A DNA stretch of 64,000 bases. It comes from Faucicola sp902506225 (GTDB lineage Bacteria; Pseudomonadota; Gammaproteobacteria; Pseudomonadales; Moraxellaceae). The stretch covers positions 2,418,001 through 2,482,000 of the forward strand of contig LR733345.1 of the NCBI GenBank assembly GCA_902506225.1, written 5' to 3'. Both the position numbers and the translations under genes were made by a program. The notes beneath the pieces were generated by a model that made no database searches, was not told the DNA's origin, and saw nothing but the letters and a program-made list of their open reading frames with translations. Below, piece by piece: positions 43,083 to 51,217 of the stretch (the first letter of the stretch is position 1; each line of letters opens with the position of its first letter).

Positions 43083-46000
43083 TTATTTTTTAACTACACC
43101 AAACCCTTCATCATATAGCCACTGTATCTCATTTTTATCATTATATAGACTTAGTGAAATTTGACAGCCTTGTTCAATATCAATATCATAAAATTCGCAT
43201 TGTTCCACCATTTGACTAGGCGACAAATACAGCCACGCTTGTGGCTTAGCGGGTTGTAAAATAGGTTTGGTAAAATCACCGCTATAATCTTGCCATTCTT
43301 GTTGTTGCTTTTTAAATACTGGATTAAACGCATTCACATATTTTTCTATGACCAACTCGCCTTCCTTGATAGAGTTGGGATTTATTCGATACAAGGCTTG
43401 ATACTGTCTATCGCGTAATGGGGTGAATGTTTGATACAGTTGCTCAGTCATTAGACAGCTATCCACTTGGGCATTTGAAAAAAGCTCATCGCCTTCATCA
43501 TAAAAGTATCGCTCACAAAACCCTTGTATCTCTCTATCATCAAGTTTAGCAAATAGACAGTTATCTTTGTCAAAACGCAGTCTAGCATCTATTATGAGTT
43601 GATTATTTTGCCAAGGTAACAATTTTGCCAAATCATGGGTTGGATAGTTTTCATCTTGACTATAACTTTCATAACCTGGATAGATAAAAGCAGGTTGTTT
43701 GGGTTTTTGTTGTTGCACGTTTTTGCAATGCCGATAGTTAAATTGGGGGATGATAATATTTGGCTCATGAATCGTTTCTCGACGATGACGATTGACTCGC
43801 CCAGCGGTCTGTACGATGGACTGAACGCTTGATGCATCAATGACTGCCCAATCAAAATCATGGTCACGCCCCACTTCTTCGACAGGCGTGGCAATCACGA
43901 CAAAGGGTACATTTTTTTGTTGGCTGTGTTTCATGAGTTCGATAATTTCGCTATCTTGCTCGATGGTTTCATTACCTGTTTTGCGTTTTTTGCCATCTTT
44001 ATGACGACTTAGCAAAGTGTCTAAGCGTTGTTCTTTATAAAAACGATTGATTCGCCAATCATTGGCATGATAGCAAGCGATATGGGCATGTTGCCAATGA
44101 TTGGCAAAATAATGAGCAAGGCTAATAGCATGGTGAATATTTGCTACCCGAATTAAGCCAAAGGATAGGCGTTTTTCCCCATTTTGACATTGCCAAGCGT
44201 ATCTATCATGCAAGATTTGGGCAGATTCAAGTACCGCTTGTTGCCAATCGCTAATAGTTGCCTTTGGCATGGGTTTGAGTTCGGCTAGGCGAAAACTCGT
44301 CTTTTTGGCTAAAGCAAGCTGTAATTCATTGAGGTGTGTTTGGTAAATATCTTTAAAATTTTTATCGTCAGCTTGGGTGTCGCTATCTTGAGTTAGCGTT
44401 TGTTGCCAAATTTTGGGTGGATTTTTACTGTCAATTTCATTATCGATAATGGCGATATTAAAGGCTTGTTTGTCATCATTTAGTAATGCTTGTCGCATCG
44501 CTATACCAGATTCAAAGGCACGATGCACGCTAATAGCTAATGTCTTGGAGAGGGTTGCCGATGAGCAAATCACATGGCGACCATACATGGCAGCTAGCTG
44601 CACCAAGCGTAATACTGCTATCAAGGCTTTGGGGTCGTAGCCATCGATTTCATCGAGTATCAAATCACTACTTATTAATCGTAGCAAGGCTTTGACATGA
44701 TGTCCTTGTTTGTGTGGTTCGCCCGCTGCTATCAGATAATCAATGGTGGAAACGAGCAAAGGCGATGCCAATAAAGTTTTGCCATCATTGTCACTTATAA
44801 TGCCCTTTTTGGTGGTTTTCTCAAATAATGGGTTAAGCCATGCAGGAATGTCATAATCTTCTCCTTTGGCATCAAATATCGGCTCTGGGGGATTTTCATC
44901 TTCGTCAATTCCTTGGTTATTTTTGGCTTTTTCAAATAGTTCTTGGGTAATATTGTCGCCGATGACGACGGCTAATTCATTATCGGATAGATTCATGGAT
45001 TTTTTGAGAGCGTCACCTGTCTGTAAAGTCAAAGAACGCAAATTTAACGCAATACAAATACGTGGGTCATTGGGTCGCAAGGTGCAAGCGGTGCGTAGAT
45101 TCATCCGAGTTTTACCGCTACCTGTACCTGCGATATTAAAAACAAGCGTCGGTACATCGGGATATTTATCGGCGAATTTTTGCAAGGCATTGCCAGCAAC
45201 ATTTTGCCACTTAAAATGAGCGTTTTGCGTGGGTGTTTTGATATATTCGACGGTCTGCTCACATAGTCCAGACAAATTTAATTCTGTCATCATGTTACAA
45301 GCGATAAAACTGGCTCGTTCGCCCACATGGCGTAAATGCCATTCTAGCGGTTGATTGTGTTGTTTTTTACTATCAACAAAACAGGTATTAGCAAACAGTT
45401 GCGTGGGAGTTGGAGTGGCAGGTTGCACCATGTCCAGATAATTGACCGCAGAAATGGTATGGTCAGCGTGAATCAAGGCATTACGAGCATGTAAACAGAG
45501 GGCTTTATAATAAGTTGGACTGGCGTTGGTAGGCAATAATTTGGCAAGTCGTGCCATTCGTTTTTGATAACTATCAAAAATGCTTTGTGGTAACTCGCCT
45601 GCACAAGTGAGTTGTTCGGTACGGGGTAATTCTTGACGAACGTGTTTAGAATGGTTTGGCGTAGCTTTAAAGATATTTTTCATTCCTTCAGCAACACCTA
45701 ATAAACCATGATGCGTTATTATTAGATAATCAACTGCTTCAATAGTAGTTGAAACCCCTTTTTTAACCTTAGTTAAGTCTCCTAGCGTAAAAGTATTACG
45801 GTTTTTATCTTTGGCAACTTGTTGCCAAGCATTTTGCCAATCAAAGTTATTGTGTCGGAGTTGTTGCAGTAGCTTGACGGATAGCCATTCATGGCGGATG
45901 TCATCGGCGATGATTTTATTGGCTTGATTAGGTGACAGTTTGTTTTGAAAATGTTGCGATGCTTTGCCAATATCATGCATATCGCCTGCCGCCCCTGCCA

Positions 46001-46337
46001 ATAGGCTTGCTGCTCTGGCCCAGTCGTCGATTTGTCGCTTGGTATAAGGCTTACCAGTTGAAGCGACAGGGTATGCCCCTTCGCTATTAAAACGATGCTT
46101 TGCGCCCACGACCCAAGCCAGTTTCATGCGTCGCATACCGTAGTTAATGTAGGCGGCGACGGCAGTTTGGCGAGTAATACCCTTTTGTTTAAGGGCGTTA
46201 CGGACTTCGGTTAGACCTTCCATCGTCATGGGGGCTTGCCATGTACTTTGACCTGTGCGGATGGCATAACTGTCGAGTACGGCTCGGGTTTTTTTCAGGG
46301 CTTTTTTTTCGCAAGCAGAGATAAAAATGACGTGCAT
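43083..46337 (-). CDS. cas3: Cas2-3 fusion nuclease-helicase, type I-F
   Basis: A 1084-aa protein. Residues 1-95 form the Cas2 domain fused at the N-terminus, as only in I-F (starting MHVIFISACEKKALKKTRAV). An HD nuclease domain follows with AGDMHDIGKASQHFQNKL. The SF2 helicase has Walker A FNIAGTGSGKTRMNLRTA, the DEID box LILDEIDGYDPKALIA and motif VI VQTAGRVNRHRRE. It degrades DNA bound by the Csy complex and works with Cas1 in spacer acquisition. Unusually it is divergent from csy1-4 and is not preceded by cas1. Its predicted promoter (TTGACC at 46415-46420, TATTGA at 46393-46398, minus strand) is back-to-back with the mini-CRISPR promoter. Confidence 0.95.
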   Translation of the reverse strand: MHVIFISACEKKALKKTRAVLDSYAIRTGQSTWQAPMTMEGLTEVRNALKQKGITRQTAVAAYINYGMRRMKLAWVVGAKHRFNSEGAYPVASTGKPYTKRQIDDWARAASLLAGAAGDMHDIGKASQHFQNKLSPNQANKIIADDIRHEWLSVKLLQQLRHNNFDWQNAWQQVAKDKNRNTFTLGDLTKVKKGVSTTIEAVDYLIITHHGLLGVAEGMKNIFKATPNHSKHVRQELPRTEQLTCAGELPQSIFDSYQKRMARLAKLLPTNASPTYYKALCLHARNALIHADHTISAVNYLDMVQPATPTPTQLFANTCFVDSKKQHNQPLEWHLRHVGERASFIACNMMTELNLSGLCEQTVEYIKTPTQNAHFKWQNVAGNALQKFADKYPDVPTLVFNIAGTGSGKTRMNLRTACTLRPNDPRICIALNLRSLTLQTGDALKKSMNLSDNELAVVIGDNITQELFEKAKNNQGIDEDENPPEPIFDAKGEDYDIPAWLNPLFEKTTKKGIISDNDGKTLLASPLLVSTIDYLIAAGEPHKQGHHVKALLRLISSDLILDEIDGYDPKALIAVLRLVQLAAMYGRHVICSSATLSKTLAISVHRAFESGIAMRQALLNDDKQAFNIAIIDNEIDSKNPPKIWQQTLTQDSDTQADDKNFKDIYQTHLNELQLALAKKTSFRLAELKPMPKATISDWQQAVLESAQILHDRYAWQCQNGEKRLSFGLIRVANIHHAISLAHYFANHWQHAHIACYHANDWRINRFYKEQRLDTLLSRHKDGKKRKTGNETIEQDSEIIELMKHSQQKNVPFVVIATPVEEVGRDHDFDWAVIDASSVQSIVQTAGRVNRHRRETIHEPNIIIPQFNYRHCKNVQQQKPKQPAFIYPGYESYSQDENYPTHDLAKLLPWQNNQLIIDARLRFDKDNCLFAKLDDREIQGFCERYFYDEGDELFSNAQVDSCLMTEQLYQTFTPLRDRQYQALYRINPNSIKEGELVIEKYVNAFNPVFKKQQQEWQDYSGDFTKPILQPAKPQAWLYLSPSQMVEQCEFYDIDIEQGCQISLSLYNDKNEIQWLYDEGFGVVKK

Positions 46338-46392
46338 AATTTTTTATTTGACTGATAAATATAAAACCACTATAAACAGATTTTTGTTTTTT

Positions 46393-46420
46393 TCAATAGA
46401 CTTATAAAATTAAAGGTCAA
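46393..46420 (-). promoter_or_regulatory. Predicted cas2-3 promoter
   Basis: On the minus strand, -35 TTGACC (46420-46415) and -10 TATTGA (46398-46393), 16 bp apart, about 55 bp upstream of the cas2-3 ATG. Prediction from consensus only. Confidence 0.4.
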
Positions 46421-46440
46421 TTTATGTCGCCAAAAAAATA

Positions 46441-46468
46441 TTGGTAAAAAAGGGCTTTATGTTATAAT
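46441..46468 (+). promoter_or_regulatory. Predicted promoter of the mini-CRISPR RNA
   Basis: -35 TTGGTA (46441-46446), 16-bp spacer, perfect -10 TATAAT (46463-46468). Transcription would start near 46475, inside the first repeat-like sequence and just before its hairpin. Confidence 0.6.
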
Positions 46469-46470
46469 CG

Positions 46471-46564
46471 TTTAACCATCGCTTAGATGGTTGAGAAATT
46501 AGTATATAATTATTTTTGTAATTATAGCTATAATACTTTAGCCATCGCTTAGATGGATTTAACT
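46471..46564 (+). ncRNA. Two-repeat degenerate mini-CRISPR; crRNA-like guide (CreA/CreR-like)
   Basis: Two copies resembling the array repeat flank a 38-nt spacer-like segment. Copy 1 (46471-46498) matches 23 of 28 bases and copy 2 (46537-46564) about 20 of 28. Both keep the Cas6f hairpin CCATC-GCTTA-GATGG (array: CCATC-GCATA-GATGG). After the first hairpin the 8-nt handle is TTGAGAAA (array TTTAGAAA). Cleavage by Cas6f after each hairpin would give a 66-nt crRNA-like molecule with handle, guide and 3' hairpin. The guide start TTAGTATATAA recurs at 46578 behind a CC PAM. Such guides direct the effector to repress promoters (CreA of CreTA modules, CreR). Confidence 0.8.
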
Positions 46565-46575
46565 AGTTTATATGT

Positions 46576-46609
46576 CCTTAGTATATAAATTTTTTTGTGT
46601 CCTTTTTTA
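46576..46609 (+). promoter_or_regulatory. Target site of the mini-CRISPR guide, with CC PAM
   Basis: CC at 46576-46577 followed by TTAGTATATAA, identical to the first 11 nt of the mini-CRISPR guide. 19 of the first 21 positions agree (mismatches at 12 and 14); beyond 21 there is little match. In I-F guides every sixth base is flipped out, so the mismatch at 12 costs nothing. Full seed, correct PAM and no distal pairing is the pattern expected for binding without cleavage. Confidence 0.75.
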
Positions 46610-46626
46610 TTATTTAAAAATTTAAG

Positions 46627-46656
46627 TTGACTGTATAATCAGTTCTATAGTAATAT
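46627..46656 (+). promoter_or_regulatory. Predicted promoter downstream of the guide target site
   Basis: -35 TTGACT (46627-46632) and -10 TAATAT (46651-46656), 18 bp apart; a second TATAAT lies at 46634-46639 and could serve a promoter overlapping the target site. Either promoter drives transcription toward the terminator at 46695 and the KilAC-like and csy genes. Confidence 0.45.
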
Positions 46657-46694
46657 CTGAAACAAGACAGTTAAAAACAACTTTCTTACAGACG

Positions 46695-46742
46695 AAAAAA
46701 AAGCAAGTCCGATGTTTGGCGACGAGGAACTTGCTTTTTATT
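46695..46742 (+). terminator. Strong terminator (attenuator-like) overlapping a 12-codon mini-ORF
   Basis: Stem AAAAAGCAAGTCC / GGAACTTGCTTTTT with one bulged base and a T tract, in the leader of the KilAC-like gene. A mini-ORF, MFGDEELAFYSY (ATG 46712, stop 46748-46750), runs through the loop and 3' arm. No promoter is visible between this hairpin and the next ATG (46778), so the downstream gene appears to depend on read-through. Alternatively, the hairpin ends an independent small RNA of about 85 nt. Confidence 0.7.
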
Positions 46743-46777
46743 CCTATTAACCTGTTGATTAAAAAGGAATGCCAAAT

Positions 46778-47086
46778 ATGGTATCACAAATCCCTTCCAA
46801 AGTGCCAGTAAAATCTGCTGGCATAACTCAAAGCTATTGTCTAAGCACCGTTGCCAAAATGCTTCAGCTTTCACCTAGAAAGTTTATTCAATGGCTAGCT
46901 ACTAATCATTATATCTTTAAACGCCAATCCCAATCCGCTTGGGAAGCTTATCAAAGCCATGTCAATTCAAATTTGCTAACCCATCGTATGATTCGTATCG
47001 AGCATACATCGGGCAAGGTATCTTTTGAAATGCAAGTTCGAGTGACAGACAAAGGTATTAATCATTTCACACAAGTTTTAGCTTAA
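46778..47086 (+). CDS. Small KilAC/antirepressor-like DNA-binding protein wedged in the cas locus
   Basis: A 102-aa protein: SYCLSTVAKMLQLSPRKFIQ, then WLATNHYIFKRQSQSAWEAYQSHVN, and EMQVRVTDKGINHFTQVLA. This is the pattern of the C-terminal KilAC domain of phage antirepressors, here as a stand-alone protein without an N-terminal Bro/AntA domain. AAGGA lies 9 bp before the ATG at 46778; the upstream in-frame ATG at 46769 abuts it and is unlikely. It lies between cas2-3 and csy1, with a terminator on each side. It may regulate cas expression or sense phage; neither is shown by the sequence. Confidence 0.75.
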   Translation: MVSQIPSKVPVKSAGITQSYCLSTVAKMLQLSPRKFIQWLATNHYIFKRQSQSAWEAYQSHVNSNLLTHRMIRIEHTSGKVSFEMQVRVTDKGINHFTQVLA

Positions 47087-47104
47087 TAAATACTCAAGAA
47101 GAAA

Positions 47105-47150
47105 GATAAACGGCACTCACTGTCGTTTATCCACTTTTGCCTGCTTTTTA
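47105..47150 (+). terminator. Terminator-like hairpin between the KilAC-like gene and csy1
   Basis: Stem GATAAACGGCA / TGTCGTTTATC (11 bp with one G-T pair), followed by a T-rich stretch. It should limit read-through into csy1, implying that csy1 has a promoter of its own within 47151-47190, though no clean -35/-10 pair is visible. Confidence 0.6.
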
Positions 47151-47204
47151 TTTGGGCAATACTATGCTAAAACTAGATAGAATTAAATAAAAAAGGAGAA
47201 ATGA

Positions 47205-48443
47205 ATGTCAGATGCTTCCACCATCCCTATCGACCAATATCGGCAAACGCTTGCTGAATCGGTGCATTTTAGTAATAAAACGATTAATTCCAATATCGAA
47301 AAAGGCGGTATTCGCTTGGCAAAATCGCAAGCGTTGGATTTACCCTATATCAGTGCGAGAACATTATTGGCTGACGATATTACCATTCCCACCGATTACC
47401 AAGCCAATGCAGGTAAGACCGCTACGATTTTTAAAGCCATCAAATCAGCGATGTTAGATGAAGATTTATCAGAGCAAGATGATGATTTTAAAACTGTGGT
47501 AAATACGATTCAGCCTGATATTGTCAGCTTGTTTGACACGCCTTATCAAGCGGGACTTGAGCATATTAACATTCGGATGCGTCAGTTATTATTGCCAAAA
47601 GGTGACGATTACCTTTCAATTAGTCCCATTAGCTCAGCAGGGGTGAATCATTGGTTAAATGATGAAGTTGATGATATCAAAGAAGCTCGTAAAACCGACA
47701 ATGATTTACACAGTATTACCACCGCTGTATTTGGTATTGGTGGGGCAAATCCGCAAAATGTGGGTAGCCTAGTACGAGCCATGCAACGCCCAATTTATCT
47801 AACTGCCCCAACTGCTAATGATACGATACGTCAAGCCTTTAGCCTGTATTACAAAGGCTTAGACTACTATATCCCCAATAAATTGCCGAAAGACAAACTT
47901 GTTCAGCCCGCATTACTTGCTTGGGCAGATTTGGTGAATCAAGGTATTGCTACTACCGAACAAGATTTAAATAACCAAGACTGGAAAAACAAAGGCATTG
48001 AAGCCACTAGTACCAATATGGATAGCCGTGAAGCCGAGCAACAATTTTTGATCCATATCTTACGCATCGTATTGGCTCAAGGGCGAGAAGCTAAAAATAG
48101 CCTCGAACAAGTGGCTGATAGATTGCCGAATATCACCAAAATAAGCGATGAAACGTATGACGAAAATCCAGGGGAAATGGTGAGTAAAGAAATGGTTGCT
48201 TTAACACCATTACAGCACCCAAGCGTCGATTTAGCCATTCAAGGACTGATTGACCCAAAGCTACGAGATGAAGGCTGGATGACGGCGTTTGCCGAGCATT
48301 TGGCAAAAAATATCGTCCGTCAATCCTACGAAGTCGAAGGACAAAGTAACCCTGTTACCTTTGTACTCGAAGATAGCACCATACCATTTTTGGCTCGCCG
48401 AATTCGTGGCTTGCTCTACAGTCATAAGGAGTTAGCATCATGA
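47205..48443 (+). CDS. cas8f: Csy1 (Cas8f), large subunit of the I-F effector
   Basis: A 412-aa subunit that recognises the PAM and binds the 5' handle of the crRNA with Csy2. The region FGIGGANPQNVGSLVRAMQR (about residues 180-200) corresponds to the FGGTKPQN-type motif of Pseudomonas Csy1. The C-terminal 150 residues are helical, as expected for the Cas3-recruiting bundle. Length is close to the usual 430 aa. AAAGGAG lies 5 bp upstream of the ATG. It overlaps csy2 by 4 bp. Confidence 0.85.
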   Translation: MSDASTIPIDQYRQTLAESVHFSNKTINSNIEKGGIRLAKSQALDLPYISARTLLADDITIPTDYQANAGKTATIFKAIKSAMLDEDLSEQDDDFKTVVNTIQPDIVSLFDTPYQAGLEHINIRMRQLLLPKGDDYLSISPISSAGVNHWLNDEVDDIKEARKTDNDLHSITTAVFGIGGANPQNVGSLVRAMQRPIYLTAPTANDTIRQAFSLYYKGLDYYIPNKLPKDKLVQPALLAWADLVNQGIATTEQDLNNQDWKNKGIEATSTNMDSREAEQQFLIHILRIVLAQGREAKNSLEQVADRLPNITKISDETYDENPGEMVSKEMVALTPLQHPSVDLAIQGLIDPKLRDEGWMTAFAEHLAKNIVRQSYEVEGQSNPVTFVLEDSTIPFLARRIRGLLYSHKELAS

Positions 48444-49411
48444 GTTTTTTAGCGGTCATTCCGCATATTCAAGTGCAAGGGGCAAATCTGCAGACCAGCG
48501 GGATTTTGCTCGGTGGCGTACCTTTGATGGCATCCACTATGTTCGCTCATGCGTTGGCTCGCAAATTGGGCGTGAAGGACACAGGCGTGATTTATATTCA
48601 CCATGACAGGCAAGATTTGGGTGGCTTTGCCTATGGACGCTTTACCCCTGCCCAACGCCGTGGCTCTGCGTTTATCAATAAAAACGATTATTCATCAAAA
48701 AATCCCAATGCCTTATCGTTACAACCAACGGCAAGCTGTCATTTGCATCTGAGTTTGGTGATACGATTTGATTGTGTTATTGATTCAGACGTGTTAATTG
48801 AATTATTAAACAATCAACGATTTGCAGGCGGTCAAATTATTGAAATTGGTAAAGTTGAAATTTTTGAAGAAAAAGATTTATCAAAAATTTTTTCCAAAAA
48901 TATTAAGACAGGCTTTGTGGTGCTAGACCGTCAGGATGTGTTATTAGCGTACCAACAATCGCAAAATCTCAATCGTTTGCAAGCCTTTACACGGCTATTG
49001 GCACTCACCAAAGACGGCTTAAATCATGCCTTTGGTGAACATCATGGCTTAAGTTTTTTGTCAGCGACTAATCTAGGTTATGCGTTGCTTGAAGACCCAA
49101 AAACCGATAGAACAGGTGTACGACAAGCGTATACCCTTGAACAAGCTGTAATACCTACACCTCACGCCTATGCCGAACCCTTGATTGGCTTAGTGCAATA
49201 TGTGTCAATTCGGCAACTGCTGAATGTTGCTAACGCTCAAAATTCTGATAACTTGGATTTATATGAAGAAGAGCAAAAACCGCAACAGCCCCCAAACCTG
49301 ATTACCGAGCCGTTACGTCAATTATCTGACAACCCACAAGAGTTATTTTGGCAGTACCAATGGCAAACCCATGACGGTGGCGATGTGTTTTTATTGCGAC
49401 AATCTATTTAA
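48440..49411 (+). CDS. cas5f: Csy2 (Cas5f)
   Basis: A 323-aa RAMP protein that forms the tail of the Csy complex together with Csy1. The start AVIPHIQVQGANLQTSGILL, then GGVPLMASTMFAHALARKLG, corresponds to the conserved Csy2 N-terminus. The end carries PHAYAEPLIGLVQYVSIRQLL and a DGGDVFLLRQ tail. It is coupled to csy1 by an ATGA overlap and followed by csy3 after 61 bp. Confidence 0.88.
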   Translation: MSFLAVIPHIQVQGANLQTSGILLGGVPLMASTMFAHALARKLGVKDTGVIYIHHDRQDLGGFAYGRFTPAQRRGSAFINKNDYSSKNPNALSLQPTASCHLHLSLVIRFDCVIDSDVLIELLNNQRFAGGQIIEIGKVEIFEEKDLSKIFSKNIKTGFVVLDRQDVLLAYQQSQNLNRLQAFTRLLALTKDGLNHAFGEHHGLSFLSATNLGYALLEDPKTDRTGVRQAYTLEQAVIPTPHAYAEPLIGLVQYVSIRQLLNVANAQNSDNLDLYEEEQKPQQPPNLITEPLRQLSDNPQELFWQYQWQTHDGGDVFLLRQSI

Positions 49412-49472
49412 TCTTACTTTTGAAACTAAACTTTTACCTAACCAATGTTATAAAACAAACAGGAGTTTTATT

Positions 49473-50534
49473 ATGGCAACTTTCAAAAAATTACCCGCAA
49501 GCCTAGCCCTACAACGTGGTACTGTTATCAGCGACGGGGCATTTTTTCATCTGATAGATGGCAAAACTGAATCATTAAAAGTCATGTATCATGGCATTCG
49601 TGGTACACAAAATGTGGCAGGCAATAAAAGCAAAGGGTCAGCATCGGGTGAATCAGTCGCTCGTGAAGTCAGTAATATTCAACAAACCGAATCTGCCAAA
49701 TTATTATCCAATGCCAAATTATTGGTGACGTGGGATTTTCGTTTGATTGACTTGGCGGATATTTTGTTTGCCAGTGCGACTAAAGCAGGGGCAGATAAAA
49801 GCGATGAACAAGCATTTCGCAAGGCATTTCAAGGGTTTGTGGCTCGTGCCAAAGACAGCGATGGGCTAAAAACGGTGGTCGGTCGTTATGTGCGTAATGT
49901 TGTGAACGGTCGCTGGTTATGGCGTAATCGCTTGGTGGCAGAAAGCATTGTAATTACGGTAACACCCAGTCAAAATTCGGAAAAATCTTATACCTTTAAG
50001 GCGTTAGACTACAATTTAAACAGTTTTGACAATCCTAGTGCGGATGAGCAGGCATTAGCCGAGATTTTATTAACAGGGGCAAAAGGCGACGCAACCAATG
50101 CAGGGCTACATATCGAAGCGGTAGTTGATTTTGGCATGGGTGGTGTGGAAGTATTCCCTTCACAAAATTATCTAGAAGATAAACCCAAAGGCTTTTCTCG
50201 TTCGCTGTATCAACTTAACCCTGTTCGCCCGCAACGTGGGGCAGACAACAACCAATTTTTGGGGCAAGCGGCATTACGTGACCAAAAAATCGGTAATGCG
50301 ATTCGTACCATTGATACGTGGTATCCCAATGCCGAAGAATACAACCATAAACCGATTGCGGTAGAGCCAAATGGGGCAAATCTTGAGCATCAATTTTTTT
50401 ATCGTGCGGGTAAAGAAAAAATGTCAGCGTTTGATATTTTAAAAGAGATTGATGACTTAGACCCCAACAGCGAAAAAGGGATGTTTTTGATTGCCTGTCT
50501 GATTCGTGGTGGCGTATATTCTGAGGGAGATTAA
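49473..50534 (+). CDS. cas7f: Csy3 (Cas7f), backbone subunit
   Basis: A 353-aa RNA-binding backbone protein present in six copies per complex. Family stretches are VNGRWLWRNRLVAESIVITV, VEVFPSQNYLE, ALRDQKIGNAIRTIDTWYPN and PIAVEPNGA, all matching Pseudomonas Csy3. The frame opens at 49371 within csy2, but AGGAG 7 bp before the ATG at 49473 sets the start. Confidence 0.94.
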   Translation: MATFKKLPASLALQRGTVISDGAFFHLIDGKTESLKVMYHGIRGTQNVAGNKSKGSASGESVAREVSNIQQTESAKLLSNAKLLVTWDFRLIDLADILFASATKAGADKSDEQAFRKAFQGFVARAKDSDGLKTVVGRYVRNVVNGRWLWRNRLVAESIVITVTPSQNSEKSYTFKALDYNLNSFDNPSADEQALAEILLTGAKGDATNAGLHIEAVVDFGMGGVEVFPSQNYLEDKPKGFSRSLYQLNPVRPQRGADNNQFLGQAALRDQKIGNAIRTIDTWYPNAEEYNHKPIAVEPNGANLEHQFFYRAGKEKMSAFDILKEIDDLDPNSEKGMFLIACLIRGGVYSEGD

Positions 50535-50535
50535 G

Positions 50536-51159
50536 ATGTCATTTGAGTTTTATGTGGATGTACGTGTGATTGAATCGGCAGATACGGTCGATTTATCACT
50601 ACCGACCATTCGCAATCAGATTTATGCGGTATTGCATGGCACGTTTCGAGCGTTGGCATTGGTGGATAAATCACCATATGCCATAGCATTGGTCCCTTCC
50701 CCAAAGCTTAAAGCAAAGCAAGCGGATTTCGAAAAAAAATATGGCAAGTCGCCCCGTTTTGATTTTGATATTTTTCGGGTATTTTCGGATAGTAGCGAGG
50801 CATTACAGCGATTGGTAGATAGTATTAGCCAACATTGGAAAGTGCGGGATTATAGTGTGGTCGGTACGCCAACGCCTGTACCAACAGCCAAAATCACAGG
50901 CTGGCAAAGTTATCGTCGTTTTCGCATTCCTACGGCAAAAATGGAACGTACTCAACTGTCTGACAATAATGTGCCATTACGAGAACGTCGTCTAGCCACT
51001 GCCAAAGACTTGCCGTATCTTAAAGTTGCCAGTAAAAGCACAGGACAAGTTTTTACCTTAACCATCGATATTGTACCGATGGAAAATGCAGGTGACGGCG
51101 TGCCAGATGGCTATGGTTTGGCTCGTGCCAGTCAGCCGTTTGCTTTGCCGATATTCTAA
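50536..51159 (+). CDS. cas6f: Cas6f (Csy4) pre-crRNA endoribonuclease
   Basis: A 207-aa enzyme that cuts the repeat RNA at the base of its hairpin and stays bound. It starts MSFEFYVDVRVIESADTVDL, typical of Csy4. The recognition region includes TGWQSYRRFRIPTAKMER, with the Arg-rich helix that reads the stem. The C-terminal GDGVPDGYGLARASQPFALP contains the family ending. The ATG at 50536 follows GAGGGAG and lies one base after the csy3 stop codon. Confidence 0.92.
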   Translation: MSFEFYVDVRVIESADTVDLSLPTIRNQIYAVLHGTFRALALVDKSPYAIALVPSPKLKAKQADFEKKYGKSPRFDFDIFRVFSDSSEALQRLVDSISQHWKVRDYSVVGTPTPVPTAKITGWQSYRRFRIPTAKMERTQLSDNNVPLRERRLATAKDLPYLKVASKSTGQVFTLTIDIVPMENAGDGVPDGYGLARASQPFALPIF

Positions 51160-51162
51160 TTT

Positions 51163-51197
51163 AAAAAAGCAGTAGGCTTTTATGCTTACTGCTTTTT
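51163..51197 (+). terminator. Terminator between cas6f and cas1
   Basis: Stem AAAAAGCAGTAGGC / GCTTACTGCTTTTT with a T tract, 4 bp after the cas6f stop. It makes expression of cas1 at least partly independent of the csy operon. Confidence 0.8.
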
Positions 51198-51217
51198 CAT
51201 TTATCAAAGAGAAAAAC

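Noticed and set aside
46686..46874. 62-codon minus-strand frame opposite the KilAC-like gene
   Set aside because: No ribosome-binding site or domain; it overlaps the terminator and the better-supported plus-strand gene.
46778..47086. The KilAC-like protein as an anti-CRISPR
   Set aside because: It resembles a DNA-binding antirepressor domain, not a known anti-CRISPR, and a self-inhibitor inside a maintained cas locus with an intact array is a less economical reading.
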